From: Cephalopachus bancanus
Taxonomy: Eukaryota; Chordata; Mammalia; Primates; Tarsiidae
Direction: 5' to 3'
Assembly: GCA_027257055.1 (NCBI GenBank)
Contig: JAPVLO010000083.1
Location: 5,254,001-5,318,000 of the forward strand
DNA: 64,000 nucleotides
The position numbers were made by a program, and so were the translations under genes. Shown piece after piece: positions 11,886 through 23,577 of the stretch. The first letter of the stretch is position 1, and every line of letters starts with the position of its first letter. The notes beneath the pieces are model-generated. The model did no database searches. It was not told where the DNA came from and saw only the letters and a list, made by a program, of their open reading frames with translations.

Positions 11886-11960
11886 GTGTGAGTGAGTGAG
11901 TGTATGGAAATTTTTGTGTATGTGCTGGTGAGTGAGTGAGCATGTGAGTGGCTGATTGAG
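11886..11960 (+). repeat. (GAGT)n-like simple repeat in L1 5' UTR
   Basis: Blocks of GTGAGTGAGTGAGTG interrupted by GT-rich text, just inside the L1 5' end. Confidence 0.7.
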
Positions 11961-11963
11961 TGA

Positions 11964-12290
11964 GGGCTAGGGAGCTAGTGGCCAGGGCTCTCCTGGTACA
12001 GTGGCTGGTGCTGCAGCTCGTGGGCTTGAACCCTAGAGATTCCAGGGATGCAGAAGCCAAACACCTTTTTTAAAAAAATCATCAAAACCCTTTCTGGGAA
12101 GAAAATGCTAGGAGAGACTAACTAAGTGGGGGCTTGTGAGCAAGTGGCCAGGGCCCTCCTGGTGCAACAGCTGGTGCTTCAGCTTCTCTGCTTGGTCCCT
12201 GGCTCTTCCCAGGTTGCAGAAGCTAAGCACAATTAAAAAAAAAAAACAGACAAAAGTTTTCCTGTGAAGAAGTGGTGGGGAGAGACTACT
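11964..12290 (+). repeat. Two tandem ~164-bp units in L1 5' UTR
   Basis: Unit 1 starts 'GGGCTAGGGAGCTAGTGGCC' at 11964 and unit 2 starts 'GGGGGCTTGTGAGCAAGTGGCC' at 12127. Both contain 'CCAGGGC(T/C)CTCCTGGT', 'TGCAGAAGC(C/T)AA', an A-rich block and 'GGAGAGACTA'. The homologous marks are 163-166 bp apart. They are diverged at roughly one base in five by eye. Tandem monomers are the classic promoter layout of rodent L1; human L1 has a single non-repeated 5' UTR. Confidence 0.75.
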
Positions 12291-13059
12291 ACCCCAGGTT
12301 CTGCCTCACCACTGCAGCAGGAGAGACTGCTGGCTGCCTAACCACTACAGTGCTTGGCTAGGCATTGGCAGCAGGGGCTGCAGAGGGACCACAGAGGCAG
12401 AGTCCCACCAGAGAGGACAAGAGAGACACACCATACCACCATTTGAAGGCAGGGCAGGAAAGTGCTCTGACTCGCTCACCATGGAGCAACAGACTTGATC
12501 TTGACTGGTGGATCAACTACTCAGGGATTGATCATGACCCAGAGGGAATATCCTGAAAGCACAAACTTCAGAGGGACCTGACGAGTGCTGAGTCCCAGGC
12601 ACCCCCACCCCCACTCTGATTCAGCTGTGAGACAAAGGGTGTGGGCAGAAAATTCCAAAGAGCACAGTGGTGAGTCTGGAACTGACCCAAACCCCCTCCT
12701 CCCCAGCAATCCTCTCAACATCAGACCCACACAGCTGGGCCATGAATTTGAGGGACAAATCCAGGTGGAGCCTTGATGTCAGTTGCAATAAGAGAACTCC
12801 ATTCTAGGACAGGCCTGGCTGGATTACCCTCTATGAGAACATACCTGAGGAAGAGACAATCCCATTTCCCCACTGAAGGAGATCTCCCTGACATATGAGA
12901 GTGGGAGGAGAGGACTGCAGCCCCACCCACCTCCACTGTCCCTCATCCTTCCCTGCCCTGGACACTGGGGAGACAGTGAAAGAGATGGCAGCTCTACAGG
13001 AAAGAGCAGACTAGAGGAATAGGACAAGAGGGCAGGGTTTTTTCTCAATTTTTAATTTC

Positions 13060-13620
13060 AAAAACTTTTTTTTGCCTATTTGTTTGTTCATCTATTTTTT
13101 AAAACATTTTTCCTTTGTACATGAATTGTATGTGAGGGGTTGATCTGCAGTCCCCCTTTTTTCTTTTTCTGTTTCTTTCTCCTTTTGTTTGTTTTTTCTT
13201 TATGTGTGCATGTGAATGATTGAGTGTTCATCTTTCAATTACTTTGTTGTTGGTTTGTTTTTGTTCATTTGTTCTTCTGGGTTTTTTTTAAAATTTTTTT
13301 TAGTTTAAGATGTGTGTCAATATATGTGTTAGGGTTCAAACTGAATTCCTTTTTTTCCCCCAGTCTTTCTGTTTTTCTTCTCCATTTCATTTTGTGCTAG
13401 GCATGTGTGTGTACATTTAGTTTTCCTTTTTTGTTTGTTTGTTTCACTTTGTTGTTATTCCAGTTTGTTTTGGGGTGTGTGTGTATGTCTGTTTGTGTGT
13501 GTGTTCAATTGTTTTTTGCTTTGGTTACTGCTTTTATTGTTCTTTTTTTTTCTTTTTTTTTTTTTAGTTCTTGTCCATCTTATTTCATTCTATTTTTCTC
13601 TATGCTCCTCATTGCTGTCA
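13060..13620 (+). other. T- and TG-rich segment before L1 ORF1
   Basis: A long run of T, TTTG and TGTG text in the 3' part of the L1 5' UTR. It creates open frames coding strings of Phe, Leu, Val and Cys (13405-14193) that look like membrane segments but are low-complexity artefacts. Confidence 0.7.
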
Positions 13621-13849
13621 TGTATCTTGGACTCAGGGGGTACACACGTGTACCCATTGCATCATCATATAGAGTGGTGGTGGGGAGTGGGTCTCAGGGA
13701 ACACATACCACAATCAATGAACATTGTAATTTGCAAGTCGTTTCTGAATCCTAGCTACCCATCCTCTACCTTATTTGACTTTCAAAACTACAAGAGACAG
13801 CAAAACTTCCCACCCACAGTCCTACTTCAAATTAGAACAAATCCAGAGC

Positions 13850-14875
13850 CCGGATCAGGGAAGAATAGAGGACTGAGCAAACATCAGAAGGGAAAGCCTC
13901 TCCCACTGACACTGAATAACAGAACCAAAGAGAAAAACAATAGATCAGCCACAAATGGAGAAAAACCAAAGAAGACCACAGGTAATTGCAAGTGTGACAA
14001 AGAGAAAAATCCTTCAAAATCAGACCTCAGAGCCCAAACAATGGAAGTCACCAACAACTGGCCCCAGAATTTGACAGGGATTAGGGAATGTGTGGAAAGA
14101 GTAAATAAGACTCAAGAAAGACAAGATGCAACACTGAAAGAACTTGTAACAGAGATTTTGGTAATAAAAAAAATTTATCCAGGAAATAAATAACAAGATG
14201 ACAAGCATGGAAAGCAAAATTAATCTAGCTGAAGAAAGAATCTCAGAACTTGAAGACCAGGATATGGAATTAACCCAAACTCTAAAAAACATAGAAAGGA
14301 GACTCAGAAAGAAAGAACAAAGCTTACAAGAGATATGCGATTATACCAAGAGGAAAAACCTATGCCTGATTGGTATCCTAGAAGAAGAAAGAGAAATAGA
14401 GAACAACTTGGATCAAGTATTCCGGGAAGTAATCCAAGAAAACTCCCCATCTTACAAGAGATATGACCAGCCAAACACAAGAGATAAAGAGAACCCCCAC
14501 AAGACATCCAATGAGAAGACCAACCCCTAGATACATAGTAATTTGCCTATACAAAGTAGGCACAAAAGAAAAAATCCTAAAGGCAGCAAGAGAGAAAAGT
14601 CAGACAACTTACCAGGGAAAACCAATCAGAATAGCAGTAGACCTATCAGCAGAAATATTACAAGCAAAAAGGGACTGGAGTCTAATATTCAAAGTCCTCA
14701 AAGATAAACAGTTTCAACAAAGAATTTCCTATCCAGACAAGCTTAGCTTATCAGTGATGGATAATTAAAATCTTTTCCAGACATTCAATCCCTAAGAGAT
14801 TATGCAACTTCCAGACCAGCTCTACAGGAGCCACTTAAAAAGGTATTAAGCACAGAGAAAAAAAAAAAAAAAAGA
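13850..14875 (+). pseudogene. L1 ORF1 (RNA-binding protein), frameshifted
   Basis: ORF1p packages L1 RNA as a trimer. Three frames cover it. At 13850-14193 lies a basic N-terminus and the start of the coiled coil. At 14198-14530 lie coiled-coil heptads ('KINLAEERISELEDQ') and the start of the RRM ('LCLIGILEEE'). At 14463-14768 lie the rest of the RRM and the C-terminal domain ('PRYIVICLYKVGTKEKILKAAREK', 'RISYPDKLSLS'). At least two frameshifts and several stops break it. The exact ATG cannot be fixed because the N-terminus runs into the TG-rich leader. Confidence 0.8.
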
Positions 14876-17290
14876 ATGACCACACATTTCCCAAGAGAAC
14901 TGGAGAACACAGAATCAACACAGAATACCGCGCAACAAGAAACTTGAAACACACACATTCATCACCCCAAAGCCAAAAGAAAACAAAGAAAAAACTTTAT
15001 AGGGACCTCATGACAGGGATAAACAATCACATTTCAATAATCAGCCTGAATATGAATGGACTAAATGCACCACTGAAAAGATACAGAATGGTAAACTGGG
15101 TAAGAAAAGATGACCAAATTATTTGCTGATTCAGGAAACTCATCTCAACACAAGGAATGCATAAGACTCAAAGTTAAAGGATGGAAAATGAGTTTCCAGG
15201 CAAATGGATCACAAAAGAAGGCAGGAGTCACGATCTTAATATCAGACAAAACAATCTTTAAGCTATCAAAAATTTAAAAAGATACAAAAGGACACTACAT
15301 AATGATAAAAGATTCACTCCATCAACAATACATATTTATCCTAAACATATATGTACCCAATACAGGAGCACCACCATTTATAAAGCAACTATGAAGTAAA
15401 CTAAAAAAAGATATTGACTCTAACACCATTATAGCAGGGGACTTGAATACCCCACTACAACCCTAGATAGATTATTGAGGCAAAAAATTAACAAGGAGAT
15501 CCAGAACCTAAACTTGACACTCAACCAAATGGACTCAACAGATACCTACAGATTATTCCACCTAATAACTACAGAATATACATTCTACTCATCACCACAT
15601 GGAATGTACTGCAAGATCGATCACATCATTGGCCATAAATCAAGCATAAAGAAATTCCGTAAGGTTGAAGTATTGCCATGCACCTTCTCAGACCACAGTG
15701 GAATACAAATAAATGTCATCACCAACAAAATTTCCCCAAAGTGCACAAAGACATGGACACTAAACAACATGATGCTGAACAACTACTGTTTTTCAGTCAA
15801 CACTGAAATAGAAGCAGAAATTAAAAGATTCCTGGAAACAAATGAAAATGAAGTAACATCTTACCAAAACCTCTGAGATGCTATGAAATCAGTTTTAAGA
15901 GGGGAATTTATATCTCTATGAGCACACATCAAGAAAATGGAAAGATCACAAGTTGAGAGCCTAAGAAATCACCTAAGGGAGCTGAAAAAAGAAGACCACC
16001 AAAGCCCTAACTCTAACAGAAGAATCAAAATCACCAAAATAAGAGCCCAAATACGGGACATAGAAAACAAAAATATCATAGAAAGCATCAACAAAACAAA
16101 AAACAGGTTCTAGGAAAAAATTAACAAGATTGATGGACCCCTAGCCAGGATGACCAAGAAAAAGAGAGAAAAATCTCAAGTAAATACAGTCATAAATACA
16201 AAAGATCAAATCACAACTGACCCCAAAGAAATACAAAAGGTTATCAGAGATTACTATGTACAACTGTATAGAAACAAACATTATAACCTGAATGAAATGG
16301 AAGACTTTCTGACATAACCTTTCCAGTTTGAAACAAGAAGACATTAAGACACTAAATAACAACCCAGGAAACTCTGGGTTTATAACTCTTATAACTCTGC
16401 CATAAGAAAACTCCCTACCAAAAAAAAAAAAAATGCCCTGGACAGGATGTTTTCCAGTGGGATTCTACAAAATGTACAAGGAGGAGCTGATACCAATCCT
16501 ATTGAAAGTATTACAGGCAATTGAGAAAGATGGAAATTCTTCCCAAATCATTTTACAAAGCTAACATTACACTGATACCCAAACTGATACCCAAAGATCC
16601 AACAAAAAAGAGAACAAGAGGCCAATATCCCTTATGAACATAGATGCAAAAATCCTTAACAAGATTCTAGCAAATCAGATCCAAAAACACTTCTAAAAAA
16701 TCATCCACCATGACCAAGTCAGCTTCATCCCCAGGATGCAGGGATGGTACAACATTTGCAAGACCATAAATGTAATTAAATATATCAAAAGCTGTAAAAA
16801 CAAGAACAACATGAATTTGGAAAAAATTCGGCATCCCTTCTTGATAAAAACTCTCAAACACCTAGTTATAGAAGGAACATACCTCAGAATAGTAAGTGCC
16901 ATCTACAATAAACCCTCAGCTAACATATTGCTAAATGGACAGAAACTGGAAACATTTTCTCTGAAAACTAGAACAAGGCTGTCCACTCTCACCCCTCTTG
17001 TTCAATATTGTGTTGGAAGACCCAGCTAGGCCATTGGACAAGAGAAGGAAATCAGGTGTATCCAAATAGGAAAAGAGGAAGTCAAGTTATCCCTCTTTGC
17101 TGATGATATGATCCTATACCTTGAAAATCCAAGAAAATCTGTCAAAAACCTGCTTGCACTGATAAAGGACTTTGGCAAAGTCTCAGCGTACAAAATAAAT
17201 GTGCAAAAGACAGTTGTATTCTTATACACCAACAACAAGCAGGCTGACACCCAAATAAAAAGTACAATCCCATTCACAATAGCCACAAAG

Positions 17291-17314
17291 AAAAAAAAAA
17301 AAAAAAAAAAAAAA
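17291..17314 (+). repeat. A24 mononucleotide run inside L1 ORF2
   Basis: Expansion of the short A-run that follows 'CAATAGCCACAAAG' in ORF2. The homologous site in the L1 at 25.4 kb holds a CA/CT microsatellite (30899-30970). Confidence 0.9.
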
Positions 17315-17766
17315 GAAATACCTCAGCATTTTCCTGACCAGAGAAGTGAAAGACCTTTACAATGTGAACTACAAAACACTGCTGAAAGAAATCCAAGAAG
17401 ACACAGATAAATGGAAAATCTTCCATGCTCATGGATAGGAAGAATCAACAATGTTAAAATGTCCATCCTACCAAAGGCAATCTACAGATTCAACGCAATA
17501 CCCATGAAATTACCAACATCATTCTTCTGAGACCTGGAAATGACAATACCGAAATTCATATGGAAACATAAATGACAATGAGTAGCCAAAACAATCCTTA
17601 GTAAAAGAAACAAAGCAGGAGGTATCACATTTCCAGACTTCAAACTTTACTATAAGGCTACATCAATCAAAACAGCCTGGTATTGGTACAAGAACAGGCA
17701 TATAGGCCAAAGGAACAGGATAGAGATTTCGAAGCAAAGTCTCAATTTCTCAACCAACTCATCTTT

Positions 17767-18675
17767 TTTTTTAATCAATATTTTTTATTATGATTTTGTG
17801 GGGTACAGTTAAGGGTTAGGTGTACAATTACGTTTCATTCAGGCACCCTGTTGATAAGAGGTGTTTCCCCATCCCCAGACAGATATTTGCAACTGTTAAT
17901 CACATCCCTTTCCCCCCCCCATAGTTTCCCAGTACCGTCAGTCATTTTCTTATAGTATTACATTGGATGTTCAAGGTCCATTGTATGAGTAAGAACATGT
18001 GATACTCGGATCTTTGTTTCTGTGAGAGGTCATTCAGTATTATAGACTCTAGTTCCATCCAGGTTGCTGCGAAATTCATGATTTTGTTCTTTTTTATGGC
18101 TGCGTAGTATCCCATTGTGTATATGTACCACGTTTTTTTAATCCAGTCTTCTTTGGATGGGCAGCATGGTTGTTTCCAGGTTCTTGCTATTGTGAACAAA
18201 GCTGCGATAAACGTACGTGTGCAGGTATCTTTTTTATAGAGTGATTTGAGGTCTTCAGGGTATATTCCCAGTAGGGGGATTGCGGGGTCATATGGAAGGT
18301 CGATTTTTAGAGCTTTTAGAAATCACCACACTGCTTTCCACAGAGGTTGCACTAGTTTACACTCCCACCAACAGTGTAGAAGTGTTCCCTTTTCACCACA
18401 CCCTCTCCAGCAGCTGTTATTTTTTGAGTTGTTGATAATTGCCATTCTGACTGGAGTTAGGTGGTATCTCAGTGTGGTTTTGATTTGCATTTCCCTGATG
18501 ATTAGTGAGGTTGAGCATTTCTTCATGTGTTTGTTGGCTGCTCGGATGTCTTCTTTTGTGAAGTGTCTGTTCATATCTTTTGCCCATTTTATAATGGGGT
18601 TGTTTGTTTTTTTCTTTTCAGCACTTTTGAGTTCCTAGTAGATCCAGGATGTTAAGCCTTTGTCAGACCTGGAGT
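17767..18675 (-). mobile_element. Young L1 3' fragment nested in L1 ORF2
   Basis: Minus-strand, 5'-truncated L1 (909 bp) with a T-rich start, 3' UTR and the C-terminal end of ORF2 ('GGATGTTAAGCCTTTGTCAG' at its truncated end). A perfect 17-bp duplication, TCAACCAACTCATCTTT, lies at 17750-17766 and 18676-18692. Removing the insertion and one copy restores host-L1 continuity across ORF2, so this is the later event. Confidence 0.96.
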
Positions 18676-19941
18676 TCAACCAACTCATCTTTGACAAAGC
18701 CTCCAACAACAACCACGGGGGAGAAGAGAACCTATTCAGTAAATGGTGCGGGGAAAACTGGCTGATCACATGCAGAAGATTGAAACAGGATCCCTACTTA
18801 TCACCAAACATAAAAATTAACTCAAAATGGATCAAAGACCTAAACGTAAAACCTCAAACTATAAGAATCTAGAAAACGCAGGAGATACGCAAATAGAAAT
18901 TGGAACTGGCAACCAATTCCTGATCAGGACCCTAAATGCCCATACCTTAAGAAATAAAATAGACAAGTGGGACCTCATCAAACTGACAAGCTTCTGCAAA
19001 GCAAAAGACACCATCCAGAGAGCAGGGAAACAACCAACAGAATGGGAAAAAATATTTGCCAAATGTATATCTGACAAAAGCCTGACATCTGGATCTACAA
19101 GAAACTCAAATGTGTTGAAAAAAACAAACAGCCCCATTAAAAAGTGGCCAAAGACATGAATAGACACTTCTCAAAAGAAGATATATGGGCAGCCAACAGA
19201 CACATGAAGAAGTGCTCTGCCTCACTCATCATCAGAGAAATGCAAATCAAAACCACATTGAGATACCACCTAACCCCAGTAAGAATCATTAATAAAACAA
19301 ACAACAGATGCTGGCGAGGATGCGAAGAAAAAGGAACGCTTCTACATTTGCTGGTGGAAATGCAAATTAGTGCAACCTCTTTGGAAGACAGTGTGGCAAT
19401 TTCTGAAAGAACTAGAAATTGACCTTCCATATGACCCAGCAATTCCCCTGTTGGGAATATACTTGGACGAACGCAAATCATTCTACAAAAAAGATACCTG
19501 TACACACATGTTTGTTGCACTCTGTTCACAATAGCAAAAACATGGAAACAACCTTGCTGCCCTTCAAAACTGGACTGGTTAAAACATATGTGGTACATAT
19601 ACACAAGGGAATATTATGCAGCCATAAATAAGGACAAGCATATGGACCTTGCAGCAAGTTGGATGGATTCAGAGTCGATCATACTCAGTGATCTATCACA
19701 GAAACAAAGAATAGAGTACCATATGTTCTCACTCATAAGTGGACCTTGAACAATTATAATACTGTAAGAAAGGGATTGGTAGTAGTGGGAAACAGTCATG
19801 GGAGGGGTGGTAGAAATGGCAGTTGAGGGTAACTGCTAGGGAGGGAGGGCCACATCATCAATAATGGTACCTGCATAATCAACTTTTGTATACCTAACCC
19901 TGAATTGTACCCTTCATGTTTGAAATAAAAAAAAAGACACT

Positions 19942-21015
19942 TAAAAAACTCAAAAAGTTTTCCTTCTTAGAGTAAAATACATACACTTTTCTAGTGAATT
20001 GCTATTTTGGTAAATGTAGACTAAATAACACTTTTTTTCATAAATTGAAATTTTATTTTGAATATCAGTAAAAACTGAGAAATTTTGGAACTCTACTTAT
20101 GACATTTTATGATTTTGAATATCCTGTGACAGAAAAATATATCCAAGATTCCCTTGCTAAGCTGAATTAATGACGATGATGGAGTGGAGAGGGGACAGGC
20201 TTATTTTAGGCGATGAAAGTTCTCAAAGCCTTGGCTAAGACAGACATGACATAGAGGATCACATGATTTATGGATATAAACTCTTCTTATCTGCGGTACT
20301 ATTTGTTATATTTAATAATAAGAAGTAGAACTTCAAAACTTGGAACCCTGGAGGAGCCAGGTGGGTGTAATTTTTTTTCTGAGCTTACAGTATTTCAATT
20401 GAGTGAATAACTATGATGCCCAAGAAGATCAGGTGGCTAAAAGTTTATTTAAATAACTCATTGTATTAGATCCCCTGATTCTGAATCAAGGATGAGGCAC
20501 CAAAAATCTGTAAGTTCTAGAGTGCTGAGACAGATATGAAAGAGGATTTTTTTATTTTGCCACTGAAATCCAACAAATATCTGTCTTCCTTTAAGCACCT
20601 GAATGTTGAGATCTTAATGTAATTGACCTCATGCTGGTTGTGAAGAAAATTAGAAACCCTGCCTCATGCTGAGAGCTATAACTTTTCATCAACACCATGA
20701 ACTTAGCCTGGGGGTCAGCTCTTACTACCTGAAAACATCCATCAATTTATTTAAAAAAATGCATTACTTAGAACACTAGTCCTACAAGACACTCTATGAA
20801 AAAATGTTTCATAGTTAAATTTAATTTTGGGAATATCACATGATATAGCTACCTCTTAGATTATTATAATACACTTGAGCATATTCAATAAGGTTACTGA
20901 TAATTCAGTTAGTAAATGAAAAACAACAAAAAACAGTCTAACTTTGTTTAATTTTCATCATAATTGTCTCTCAACATACACAAACACACACTTATTGCTT
21001 TTATAAGATTTTATA
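19942..21015. other. Intergenic sequence, nothing recognised
   Basis: No gene or repeat that I can name. A block around 20740-20860 looks like a faded DNA-transposon piece, but I cannot support it. Confidence 0.35.
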
Positions 21016-21507
21016 TCAGTAGTAATTAAGGCAGTGTATTCTCAGCATAATAGACCAATGAAATAGAATAGAGAGGGTAATGATAGACCCTTACAGTAAT
21101 TTATGACCAAGAGAACACTGCACTGCCATGGATAAAGTATGATCTTTTTGATAAAAGTTCCTGGGTTCATTGAAAAGCCATAGGATGAAAAAACTGTTTC
21201 TTACCTCATATCTAAATATGACAATATTTATTTATCTCATATCTAGATAAACAATATGACTTTTAGTAGAAAATATAGTAGAATATCTTTATGTCATGGA
21301 AAACAAAATTTTTTATCAGGACATATAAAGGAAAAAAGTTAGCCCACATTTAAAGTAAGAACTTCTCTTCATCAAAGGGCACCATTAACATAATAAAGAG
21401 GCAAGCTACAGACTAAGACAATATATACTATATATATTTATATGATAAAAGACATGTATAAAACATATTAAAATCTGTTCCAAGTCAGTATTAAGAAGTC
21501 AGACAAT

Positions 21508-21810
21508 ATATGACTTTGCAGCAACTTGGATGGATTTGGAGTTGATCATATTCAGTGATTTATCACAGAAACAAAGAACAGAGTTCCATATGTTCTCACT
21601 CATAAGCTGGCCTTGAACAATTATAACGCTATAAGAAAGCGATTGGCAGTAGTGGGAAACTATCAGGGGAGGGGAGGGGTGGGACTGGCAATTGAGGGAA
21701 ACTGCCAGGGGATGGAGGGGCATACCTCATCAACCAGGGTACCTGCATGATCAATGTTTATATACCTAACCCTGAATTGTACCCCACATCTTTATAATAA
21801 AAATTAAAAA
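21508..21810 (+). mobile_element. Short young L1 3' end
   Basis: Last ORF2 codons and 3' UTR of the young L1 family, in sense, ending in an A-rich tail. A 12-bp duplication flanks it: AAGTCAGACAAT at 21496-21507 and AAGTCATACAAT at 21811-21822 (one mismatch). It sits within the old L1. Confidence 0.93.
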
Positions 21811-22154
21811 AAGTCATACAATCCAATAGAAAAATAAGCAAAAGATGTGAAGAGTCATGTCATGAAAGAGGCTATTAAGAAAGTGCTCACATTTATTAGT
21901 AATAAGGAAAATGCAAATTAAAACTATAAAATGATTACAAAGGGATGGATAAAATAAAAACAGAAATTTCCAAGTCTTGTCAAGGATGTATAACAATGGA
22001 AACTCTTTTCAACTGTTAGTGACAGGGTACATGAATATAACCACTTGAGAAACTGGTAGGCAGTAATGACTAATGCTCAACATGTGCTTATCTTATGACC
22101 CAACATAGATCATAGAACTCAGATTATATACTGAGCAAATATGCATGCACACGT

Positions 22155-22156
<2 letters not shown>

Positions 22157-22194
<38 letters not shown>
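22157..22194 (+). repeat. (CA)n microsatellite
   Basis: About 18 CA units, with a CGTGCG interruption just before, inside the old L1. Confidence 0.95.
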
Positions 22195-22198
<4 letters not shown>

Positions 22199-22598
22199 TG
22201 AAAGACATGTACTAGAATGTTCATGGCAGCATTGTTTGTAAGGACCCCCAGATGAAAGCCATATAAATATTTATCAACAGTAGAATAGATCAAGTGTGAT
22301 AAATTCAAACATGGGATATCATCTAGCAGTGAGAATGAACAAAATTTTGAGTTCAAACAGTCAGATGAAAAAAAGTACATACTGGGTACTGGATGATTTC
22401 ATTTACATAAAGTTATAACAGGCAAAACTAATCTATGATAATTCAATGTCAAGACAGTGGTTACTTTGGAAAGGGAATTAAAGGGGATTCCGGGGTGCTG
22501 ATAACATTTTGTTTCTTATCTGGGAATTTGTTTCAATTTGTGAAAATCCATTGAGTAATGTACTTATGATTTGTGCATTTTCCTATACATTTGATATA

Positions 22599-22922
22599 CA
22601 GCTATGTGCTGTATAATGCAATGAGAGACCATGTATATGATGGTGATCACATAAGATTGTAATACCATATTTATACCATACCCTCTCTGTGTTTAGGTAC
22701 ATAAATACTTACCATTGTGTCAAAATTGCCATAGTATTCAGTACAGTAATATGTTGTACAGATTTGTAGCCTAGGAGCAACATGCTATACCATATAGTCT
22801 AGTGGTATAGTTGACTATACCATCTAGTTTTGTGTGTGTATACTGTATAATGTTTGCACAACACAATTGCCTAATGACACATCTCTCAGAACATATCCCC
22901 ATCATTAATTTATATAAAACTG
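22599..22922 (+). mobile_element. Small Tigger-related non-autonomous element
   Basis: 324 bp starting 'CAGCTATGTGCTGTATAATG' and ending 'CCCATCATTAATTTATATAAAACTG', with TA duplications at 22597-22598 and 22923-22924. Its left end matches the reverse complement of the right end of the Tigger at 48690-49859 and its right end matches that element's left end, so it is the same family in opposite orientation with most of the interior removed. No coding capacity. Strand is arbitrary. Confidence 0.85.
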
Positions 22923-22924
22923 TA

Positions 22925-23105
22925 CTAAAATAAAAGAAGATATATCAAAACAAAATTTTTCTTAATCAAAATTTTTTAAAATAAAAGATTCTTAGCTCCA
23001 GGCTTCCAAGAGACACACTTTGGAAAATGCTGAACTATTTGCGCACTTCTATTGGTATATATTGTTCAAGTTATTATTTTTTTTTATTTAAATAAGGTTA
23101 GGTGA
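22925..23105. other. Short AT-rich spacer
   Basis: Nothing recognised; it leads into the Alu. Confidence 0.4.
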
Positions 23106-23400
23106 GGCCAGGCATGGTGGCTTGCCCTAGCACTTTGAGAGGCCGAGGAGAGAGGATCACTTGAGCCCGAGAGTTTGAGACCAGCCTAGGGAACATATTG
23201 AGACCTTGTCTCTACAAAAAAAAAAAAAAAATTAATCAGGCATGGTGGTGTATGTATGCCTGTAGTCCCAGGCACTCAGGAGGCTGAGGCGGAAGGATCA
23301 CCTGATACCAGGAAGTCAAGGCTGCCGTGAGCTGTAATTGAGCCACTGCACTTCAGCCTGGGTGTCAAGTGAGACCCTGACTCAAAAAAAAAAAAAAAAA
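23106..23400 (+). mobile_element. Alu (J-like)
   Basis: Plus-strand dimer: 'GGCCAGGCATGGTGGCTTG', middle A-run at 23216-23231, right monomer, 3' A17 tail. It lacks the young-Alu diagnostic changes ('CGAGACCCGCCTGGGCAG') and so belongs to the older set. The duplication is unclear. Confidence 0.9.
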
Positions 23401-23577
23401 TTAAATTAAATGATATTCAAGGGAAAACATTCACGGACATAATGGACACTTTTCCCAATTAATGTCCAAATTTATCATTATAAATTTAATGGACGTTTGA
23501 AAAGTAAAGAAAGAAAACAGATGCATTTTAATTATATGAATACTAAGGATCAAACTGAGATTTCTCTTTTTAGTTTT

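Larger units (their letters stand above)
15010..19749 (+). pseudogene. L1 ORF2 (endonuclease-reverse transcriptase), broken
   Basis: ORF2p nicks target DNA and reverse-transcribes L1 RNA. The endonuclease start 'NNHISIISLNMNGLNAPLKR' is at 15024 onward and its catalytic '[10 protein letters not shown]' end is within 15475-15876. The reverse transcriptase appears from about 16440; its FADD box ('[13 protein letters not shown]') is at about 17093-17130 with both Asp intact. The cysteine-rich C-terminal segment lies at 19144-19749, after the inserted L1 (17767-18675). In-frame stops occur from residue 40 onward, and a 24-A run at 17291 adds a frameshift. Confidence 0.85.
11835..19932 (+). mobile_element. 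Near full-length L1, interrupted by a younger L1
   Basis: The 5' end begins about 'GTTGATCTAAGGGAAGATGACAGC' and the 3' A-rich tail ends at 19932. A 9-bp duplication, AAAGACACT, lies at 11826-11834 and 19933-19941. Order: 5' UTR with tandem units (11835-about 13850), ORF1 (about 13850-14875), ORF2 (about 15010-19749), 3' UTR. Without the 17767-18675 insertion and one copy of its duplication it is about 7.2 kb, slightly longer than a human L1. Many stops and frameshifts; not autonomous. It appears to be the same lineage as the minus-strand L1 at 40.4 kb. Confidence 0.88.
21016..22595 (+). mobile_element. Old L1 (L1M-type), split by a young L1 stub
   Basis: Degenerate ORF2 3' half in plus orientation. 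Landmarks are 'AATAGACCAATGAAATAGAATAGAGAG' (21047 on), 'ATCAAAGGGCACCATTAACA' (21372 on), 'GCAAATTAAAACTATAAAATG' (21913 on), 'AGAATGTTCATGGCAGCATTG' (22214 on) and 'TACTGGGTACTGGATGATTTC' (22379 on). Stops throughout. The young L1 at 21508-21810 is inserted within it. Confidence 0.82.

Noticed and set aside
11886..11960. GAGT repeat considered as a CRISPR-like or satellite array
   Set aside because: Simple 4-bp repetition in an L1 leader; no spacers or regular repeat-spacer structure exists anywhere in the window.
13405..14193. 262-codon open frame with a strongly hydrophobic N-terminus, resembling a membrane protein
   Set aside because: The hydrophobic half is translation of the T/TG-rich L1 5' UTR; the second half is the L1 ORF1 start. 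It is not a host gene.
23106..23400. Possible 7SL RNA gene
   Set aside because: Dimeric structure, middle A-run and poly-A tail show an Alu, not 7SL.
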